From SCSIO-59966 sp046566185 (lineage in GTDB: Bacteria > Actinomycetota > Actinomycetes > Actinomycetales > SCSIO-59966), in assembly GCA_046566185.1 (NCBI GenBank), contig JBKHXE010000038.1, positions 1 through 34,451 on the forward strand: a stretch of 34,451 nt of DNA, in the 5' to 3' direction. A program made the translations under genes and the position numbers. Below, one piece after another: positions 31,138 to 34,451 of the stretch; positions within the stretch are counted from its first letter, which is position 1, and each line of letters begins with the position of its first letter. The notes beneath the pieces were generated by a model. It did no database searches and had not been told where the DNA came from. It saw only the letters and a list, made by a program, of their open reading frames with translations.

Positions 31138-33258
31138 ATGACCCCGCCTCCCGCCGACGCCGACGCCGTGCTCGCTGCCCTGGACCCCGAGCAGCGGCAG
31201 GTGGCGACGTCCCTGACCGGGCCGGTGTGCGTGCTCGCCGGCGCCGGCACCGGCAAGACCCGCGCCATCACGCACCGCATCGCCTACGGCGTCCACGCAG
31301 GCGTGTACGTGCCGCAGCAGGTGCTGGCCGTCACGTTCACCGCGCGGGCGGCGGGGGAGATGCGCTCGCGGCTGCGCGACCTCGGCGTCGCGGGCGTCCA
31401 GGCGCGCACCTTCCACGCGGCGGCGCTGCGCCAACTGCAGTACTTCTGGCCGCAGGCCGTCGGGGGGCCGCCGCCGCAGATCGTCGAGCAGAAGGCCCGG
31501 CTGGTCGCCGAGGCGGCCTCGCGCCTGCGCCTGCCGGTGGACCGGGCCGCGGTGCGGGACCTCTCCGCCGAGATCGAGTGGGCGAAGGTCAGCATGCTCA
31601 CCGCGGACTCCTACGTCGCGGGCGCGGGCCGCGCCGCCCGCGGGACGCCGGCCGGTCTCGACCTCGCGACGGTCTCGCGGCTGATCCGCTCGTACGAGGA
31701 CGTCAAGACCGACCGCGGCGTCATCGACTTCGAGGACGTGCTGCTGCTGACCGCGGGGATCCTCACCGAGCGGCCGGACGTCGCGGAGTCGGTGCGCCGC
31801 CAGTACCGCCACTTCGTCGTCGACGAGTACCAGGACGTGTCGACGCTGCAGCAGACGCTGCTCGACCTGTGGCTCGGCGACCGCGACGACCTCTGCGTGG
31901 TGGGCGACGCGAGCCAGACCATCTACTCCTTCGCCGGCGCGACCCCGTCGCACCTGCTGGACTTCCCCCGCCGCTACGACGGGGCGACCGTCGTCCGGCT
32001 CGTGCGCGACTACCACTCGACGCCGCAGGTGGTCTCCCTCGCGAACGCGCTGCTCGACCGTGCGCCCGCGGCCGCCACCCGCGCGCGCGTCCAGCTCGTG
32101 GCCCAGCGCGACCCCGGCCCGGAGCCCGAGTTCACCGAGTACTCGGACGACGTGGAGGAGGCCAGCGGCGTCGCGCGGCGGATCGCTCGCCTGGTCGAGG
32201 GCGGGACGCCGCCCTCGCAGATCGCCGTGCTGTTCCGCACGAACGGCCAGTCCGAGCCGCTCGAGCAGGCGCTCGCCGAGGCCGGCATCGGCTACCTGCT
32301 GCGCGGCGGGGAGCGTTTCTTCGCGCGTCGCGAGGTCCGCGAGGCGATCATGGTGCTGCGCGGGGCGGCGCGCGGAGACGACGGCGCGGCACCCCTGGGC
32401 GAGGCGGTCCGGGACGTGCTGGCCACCCAGGGCTGGACGCCGCAGCCGCCGGCGGCCACCGGGGCGGTGCGCGAGCGGTGGGAGTCGCTGCAGGCGCTCA
32501 CCGCGCTGGCCGACGAGATGGGCACGGCGCGTCCGGACGCCCGGCTGACGGACCTCGTCGCGGAGCTCGCCGAGCGGGCCGAGGCCCAGCACGCGCCCAC
32601 CGTGGAGGGCGTCACCCTCGCGTCGCTGCACGCGGCCAAGGGGCTGGAGTGGGACGCCGTGTTCCTCGTCGGACTCTCCGAGGGCCTGATGCCGATCTCC
32701 TTCGCCGACACCCCCGAGACGGTCGAGGAGGAGCGGCGCCTGCTGTACGTCGGCGTGACACGGGCCCGCGAGTCGGTGCACCTGTCGTGGACCCTCTCGC
32801 GCACCCCGGGCGGCCGGGCGTCGCGGACGCCGTCGCGCTTCCTCGACGGCCTGCGTCCCGTGCCCACCGGTGGCCGGGCCCGGCGGGAGCGGGGCGCGGG
32901 CGGGCGCAAGGGCGGCCCCGGGAAGGGCAGGGCCGCGCTGCCGCGCACGTGCCGCACCTGCGGCGGTGACCTGTCGACCGCTGCCGAGCGGAAGGTCGGC
33001 CGGTGCGTGAGCTGCCCGCCGACGTACGACGAGGCGGTGCTCAACGCGTTGCGGGAGTGGCGGTCTCGCACCGCAGCGGACGCGAAGGTGCCCGCGTACG
33101 TGGTCTTCACCGACGCGACGCTGGTCGCGATCGCCGAGGCCGGCCCGCGGGACGTCGCCGGGCTGGCAGGCATCGCGGGCGTCGGTCCGGTGAAGCTGGA
33201 GCGGTACGGAGCCGCCGTCCTCGAGGTACTCGGCCGGCACACCGCGACGCCGGCTTGA
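31138..33258 (+). CDS. uvrD2: UvrD2-type DNA helicase with zinc and HRDC domains
   Basis: A 706-residue 3'-5' SF1 helicase of the mycobacterial UvrD2 type. Motor motifs: Walker A AGAGTGKT (Lys40), motif Ia FTARAAGEM, motif II VVDEYQD (Asp229), motif III GDASQTIYSFAGA, motif V HAAKGLEWD and VI LLYVGVTRAR. After a basic Gly/Arg linker near 585-600 there is a CxxC-x14-CxxC zinc motif (Cys605, 608, 623, 626) and a C-terminal HRDC domain (about 632-706), both characteristic of UvrD2. In mycobacteria the four-Cys motif is needed for duplex unwinding. ATG 31138 fits the family N-terminus. whiB7 follows on the same strand, with its own promoter. Confidence 0.94.
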   Translation: MTPPPADADAVLAALDPEQRQVATSLTGPVCVLAGAGTGKTRAITHRIAYGVHAGVYVPQQVLAVTFTARAAGEMRSRLRDLGVAGVQARTFHAAALRQLQYFWPQAVGGPPPQIVEQKARLVAEAASRLRLPVDRAAVRDLSAEIEWAKVSMLTADSYVAGAGRAARGTPAGLDLATVSRLIRSYEDVKTDRGVIDFEDVLLLTAGILTERPDVAESVRRQYRHFVVDEYQDVSTLQQTLLDLWLGDRDDLCVVGDASQTIYSFAGATPSHLLDFPRRYDGATVVRLVRDYHSTPQVVSLANALLDRAPAAATRARVQLVAQRDPGPEPEFTEYSDDVEEASGVARRIARLVEGGTPPSQIAVLFRTNGQSEPLEQALAEAGIGYLLRGGERFFARREVREAIMVLRGAARGDDGAAPLGEAVRDVLATQGWTPQPPAATGAVRERWESLQALTALADEMGTARPDARLTDLVAELAERAEAQHAPTVEGVTLASLHAAKGLEWDAVFLVGLSEGLMPISFADTPETVEEERRLLYVGVTRARESVHLSWTLSRTPGGRASRTPSRFLDGLRPVPTGGRARRERGAGGRKGGPGKGRAALPRTCRTCGGDLSTAAERKVGRCVSCPPTYDEAVLNALREWRSRTAADAKVPAYVVFTDATLVAIAEAGPRDVAGLAGIAGVGPVKLERYGAAVLEVLGRHTATPA

Positions 33259-33272
33259 TCGCCACCGGGACA

Positions 33273-33291
33273 CGATCGGGCCAAGCGATCG
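33273..33291. repeat. Paired CGATCG sites beside the whiB7 promoter
   Basis: Two palindromic CGATCG hexamers (33273-33278 and 33286-33291) end 2 nt before the AT-rich box of the whiB7 promoter. They could form a 6-bp hairpin after uvrD2 or act as a protein site. Confidence 0.35.
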
Positions 33292-33292
33292 G

Positions 33293-33330
33293 AAAATGCG
33301 TTGTGCGCCGCTGACGGCGCCCCGTAGTGT
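33293..33330 (+). promoter_or_regulatory. whiB7 promoter with WhiB7-type AT-rich box
   Basis: AAAAT (33293-33297) lies 3 nt upstream of a -35 TTGTGC (33301-33306). An 18-nt spacer leads to the -10 TAGTGT (33325-33330). WhiB7 is known to bind such AT-rich DNA just upstream of the -35 with its AT-hook while contacting the sigma-A/RNA polymerase complex, so this promoter is expected to be autoregulated. Confidence 0.7.
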
Positions 33331-33412
33331 TCACGACGTCCAGCCGAGACCTGTCTCGCGCGTCCGCGCGAGTCGGCCGCGGGCCGGCAACCGTGAGAGG
33401 AGGGTAGGCCAG

Positions 33413-33610
33413 ATGGAGACCACCACGATCGCGTTCCGCGACGTCGTCGCCGCGCGTCCGCGCGCGCCGAAGGCTGCCTACCCGCTGACCGCGCCCACTC
33501 GGGCCGCGCTCGGGGGAGAGGTCTGCCCGACGGGCGCCGGCCTCACCGCCGTCCGCACCGACGTGTTCGTGCCCGCTCCGGGTTCTTCGCCTGGGGGCCA
33601 TCCGGCGTAG
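33413..33610 (+). CDS. Upstream ORF (leader peptide) of whiB7
   Basis: A 65-codon ORF starting METTTIAFRDVV and ending SSPGGHPA, with a strong GAGAGGAGGG Shine-Dalgarno. It ends 28 nt before the attenuator hairpin. The sequence is Ala/Pro/Arg-rich with one Cys and has no recognisable domain, as expected for a sensing ORF. Its translation rate probably decides whether the terminator forms: a ribosome reaching the last codons would cover 33578-33585 and allow termination, while stalling further upstream would free that segment to open the hairpin. ATG 33413 is chosen by its ribosome-binding site; the frame is also open from 33296. Confidence 0.7.
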   Translation: METTTIAFRDVVAARPRAPKAAYPLTAPTRAALGGEVCPTGAGLTAVRTDVFVPAPGSSPGGHPA

Positions 33611-33638
33611 GTCGACTCGACCAGCATCCGGCGCCTCC

Positions 33639-33680
33639 AGGCCGCGGAACCCGAACCCGGGATCCGCGGCCTTTCTCATT
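33639..33680 (+). terminator. Rho-independent attenuator before whiB7
   Basis: AGGCCGCGGA (33639-33648) pairs with TCCGCGGCCT (33663-33672). Inside, after an A-A mismatch, CCCG pairs with CGGG around the loop AACC. The stem is followed by TTCTCATT, a U-rich tail that is unusual in this GC-rich window. It sits between the leader ORF and whiB7, so it must be conditional. Confidence 0.8.
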
Positions 33681-33713
33681 CCCGCCCACCACGAGTGACC
33701 AAGGAGGTGACCG

Positions 33714-34025
33714 ATGCAGCTCACGGCACTGCTCGACGCGCTGAGCGACCAGGTCGAGGACCCGACCGGCTCCAGGACCAGCGCGGACGACGACATCCCC
33801 TGCCGCGCCCACGACGCCGAGCTGTGGTTCGCCGAGTCCCCGGCCGACGTCGAGTTCGCCAAGTCCCTGTGCCGGACCTGTCCCGTGCGCGAGGCCTGCC
33901 TCGCCGGTGCGCTCGAGCGCCGTGAGCCGTGGGGCGTCTGGGGCGGCGAGCTCTTCGTCTCCGGGGTCGTCGTCCCGCGCAAGCGTCCTCGGGGACGCCC
34001 TCGCAAGTGCGAGGCCGCGGCGTGA
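33714..34025 (+). CDS. whiB7: WhiB7 antibiotic-stress transcription factor
   Basis: A 103-residue iron-sulfur WhiB protein. The four cluster ligands are Cys30 (IPCRAHD), Cys53 and Cys56 (SLCRTC) and Cys62 (EACLAG). GVWGGE at 74-79 is the turn motif that contacts sigma-A. RGRPRK at 93-98 is the AT-hook that makes this WhiB7 and not another WhiB. It activates intrinsic resistance genes after translation-inhibiting stress. AAGGAGGTGA (33701-33710) is a near-perfect ribosome-binding site before ATG 33714. The last 12 codons including the stop are repeated, inverted and identical, at the right edge of the window. Confidence 0.95.
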   Translation: MQLTALLDALSDQVEDPTGSRTSADDDIPCRAHDAELWFAESPADVEFAKSLCRTCPVREACLAGALERREPWGVWGGELFVSGVVVPRKRPRGRPRKCEAAA

Positions 34026-34139
34026 CCGCCGTCCGCACCCGTCAGGTCAGCAGGACCCAGGACCGACGCCCTCAGACCCCCAGGAGCATCACCATGAACC
34101 TTCTGCACGAACACCTCGCCCGCGCCCGGTGTCGCGAGC
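33990..34139 (+). repeat. Left arm of a 150-nt inverted repeat (whiB7 3' end)
   Basis: Covers the last 36 nt of whiB7 and on into the first ~45 nt of the small ORF. It aligns without gaps to the reverse complement of 34302-34451 with 131 of 150 matches by my count; the first 47 nt are identical. Confidence 0.9.
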
Positions 34140-34276
34140 TGCTCGCGGCCTCCTCCGCGGAGCGCCTGGCCCGTCAGCTGCGGTCGCAGCGTCGGGCCGC
34201 CCGGCTGGCGCGTCGCGCCGGCCGCCTCGCCCAGCGTTCCGGCGCGTGGGTCGAGGCACCCGCCGTCGCGCGCTGA
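34094..34276 (+). CDS. Small Arg-rich helical protein downstream of whiB7
   Basis: A 60-residue protein beginning MNLLHEHLARARCRELL and continuing as an Ala/Arg/Leu amphipathic helix (AERLARQLRSQRRAARLARR). It has AGGAG 7 nt before the ATG. I recall similar tiny actinobacterial ORFs but no function. It lies 68 nt after whiB7 and is probably on the same transcript. The first 15 residues reappear with changes (MNLLNEQLARARCRD) in the inverted copy, and the changes are mostly conservative while the ribosome-binding site is kept, which argues that the peptide is translated. Confidence 0.6.
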   Translation: MNLLHEHLARARCRELLAASSAERLARQLRSQRRAARLARRAGRLAQRSGAWVEAPAVAR

Positions 34277-34347
34277 CCCGACGGCGTCCCACGACGTCCG
34301 GGGTCGCGACAGCGCGCGCGGGCGAGCTGTTCGTTCAGAAGGTTCAT
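34174..34347 (-). CDS. Truncated inverted copy of the small Arg-rich ORF
   Basis: A 57-codon frame with ATG 34347 and an AGGAG ribosome-binding site, starting MNLLNEQLARARCRD. Only these 15 residues match the first copy. The rest (PGRRGTPSGQRATAG and on) reads antisense through the tail of the opposite ORF and resembles nothing. It is most likely a duplicate that lost its own C-terminal half at the inversion boundary; it may still produce a peptide. Confidence 0.4.
   Translation of the reverse strand: MNLLNEQLARARCRDPGRRGTPSGQRATAGASTHAPERWARRPARRASRAARRCDRS
34270..34315. terminator. Imperfect hairpin between the two convergent copies
   Basis: GCGCTGACCC (34270-34279) pairs with GGGT (34301-34304) and, after a 5-nt bulge, CAGCGC (34310-34315). 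An inner GACG/CGTC pairing is also possible. It lies at the centre between the two whiB7-type genes and could end both transcripts. Confidence 0.35.
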
Positions 34348-34451
34348 CGTCCTGCTCCTGGAGGTCTGGGGGCGTCGGTCCTGGCGGGTGGCGAACTGAC
34401 TGGCGCGGACGGCGGTCACGCCGCGGCCTCGCACTTGCGAGGGCGTCCCCG
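34302..34451 (-). repeat. Right arm of the 150-nt inverted repeat
   Basis: Reverse-complement copy of 33990-34139. Differences concentrate in the non-coding part between the whiB7 stop and the small ORF; the part next to the window edge is exact. The repeat runs off the edge, so its true length is unknown. Confidence 0.9.
34416..34451 (-). CDS. 3' end of a second whiB7-type gene (partial, enters from right)
   Basis: Reading the minus strand from the edge gives RGRPRKCEAAA and a TGA stop at 34418-34416. These 11 codons are identical, at nucleotide level too, to the end of the whiB7 at 33714-34025, and include the AT-hook RGRPRK. The rest of the gene lies outside the window. It is convergent with the first copy, separated by the two small ORFs. 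Either the genome has two whiB7 paralogues tail to tail, or the edge reflects an assembly join at a repeat. Confidence 0.7.
   Translation of the reverse strand, partial: RGRPRKCEAAA

Larger units (their letters stand above)
33337..33713 (+). promoter_or_regulatory. whiB7 5' leader (attenuation region)
   Basis: The region from the predicted transcription start to the whiB7 ATG is about 377 nt and contains an upstream ORF, a 10-bp-plus-4-bp terminator hairpin and sequences able to compete with it. CCGGGTTC (33578-33585, inside the upstream ORF) pairs exactly with GAACCCGG (33653-33660) of the terminator. GGCCGCGG (33375-33382) matches the terminator's left arm and could take its right arm. whiB7/wblC genes in other actinobacteria are controlled by upstream-ORF-coupled attenuation under ribosome stress; the same mechanism is inferred here. 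A 9-nt direct repeat CATCCGGCG (33599-33607 and 33625-33633) lies just before the terminator. Confidence 0.65.

Noticed and set aside
29635..33273. A 1,212-codon minus-strand frame across nudC, mrx1 and uvrD2
   Set aside because: Antisense to uvrD2 and nudC, with shadow composition; the real minus-strand genes here (the kinase-like gene and mrx1) are in other frames.
34302..34451. Terminal inverted repeat of a transposon
   Set aside because: The repeat is coding sequence (whiB7 end plus small ORF), there is no transposase, and no target duplication can be seen.

Overview
The window is chromosomal DNA from a high-GC actinobacterium. It is very GC-rich with strong G/C bias at third codon positions, has many GTG starts, and carries actinobacterial signature genes: WhiB7, mycoredoxin, AdnA/AdnB, MoeZ, DUF3107 and a DUF3152 protein. 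From memory, the set from WhiB7 back through UvrD2, mycoredoxin, NudC, AdnB/AdnA, an alkyltransferase-like gene, MoeZ, DUF3152, TetR, DUF3107, the ferritin-like protein, an RhlE-type helicase and an orphan ParA matches the Mycobacterium tuberculosis block around Rv3197A-Rv3213c. It is interrupted here by lineage-specific genes. A Geodermatophilaceae-like genome is my best guess, but the sequence alone does not prove it. I see no phage, insertion sequence, CRISPR array, tRNA or rRNA.

Layout. 1-8.7 kb holds mostly single metabolic or housekeeping genes: a truncated gene end, a threonine/serine dehydratase, a DUF6636 protein coupled to an Xaa-Pro aminopeptidase, a MaoC-like hydratase, a Nudix hydrolase, a secreted lytic transglycosylase with a Ser/Thr/Pro tail, DUF6758, a PHP phosphoesterase, an MpaB-family oxygenase and an RsbW-like ATPase. 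8.7-16.4 kb holds an orphan ParA, a DEAD-box helicase, a ferritin-like protein, a YeaQ/YmgE membrane protein, DUF3107, a TetR regulator, a conserved hypothetical, and a DUF3152 lipoprotein overlapping moeZ. 16.4-19.6 kb holds a histidine kinase, response regulator and DUF4097 operon with 4-nt overlaps, then a small lipoprotein. 19.6-27 kb is a tightly overlapping chain of idi, an alkyltransferase-like gene, adnA and adnB, closed by a long hairpin. 27-31 kb holds a small helical protein, an endonuclease-like protein, a macrolide-phosphotransferase-like kinase, NudC, a degenerate nucleoside-kinase-like protein and mycoredoxin. 31.1-34.45 kb holds uvrD2, the whiB7 regulatory leader with an upstream ORF and attenuator, whiB7, and a small Arg-rich ORF.

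The most notable structure is at the right edge. The last ~150 nt are an inverted, 87 percent identical copy of the 3' end of whiB7 plus the start of the small ORF behind it. A second whiB7-type gene therefore runs convergently into the window, with its last 11 codons visible and identical. The first whiB7 has a complete regulatory leader: an AT-rich box 3 nt from a TTG-type -35, an 18-nt spacer, a TAGTGT -10, a 65-codon upstream ORF, a strong Rho-independent terminator, and two candidate alternative pairings.

Across the window at least eleven genes have a -10-like hexamer (TANNNT, CAGGAT or GACANT) 6-8 nt before the start codon and no Shine-Dalgarno. This indicates widespread leaderless transcription and helps fix starts. 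No gene-free stretch exceeds 300 nt apart from the whiB7 leader, which contains the upstream ORF. I found no new multi-gene system such as a defence island; the novelty lies in the whiB7 duplication, its leader, and a few degenerate enzymes.
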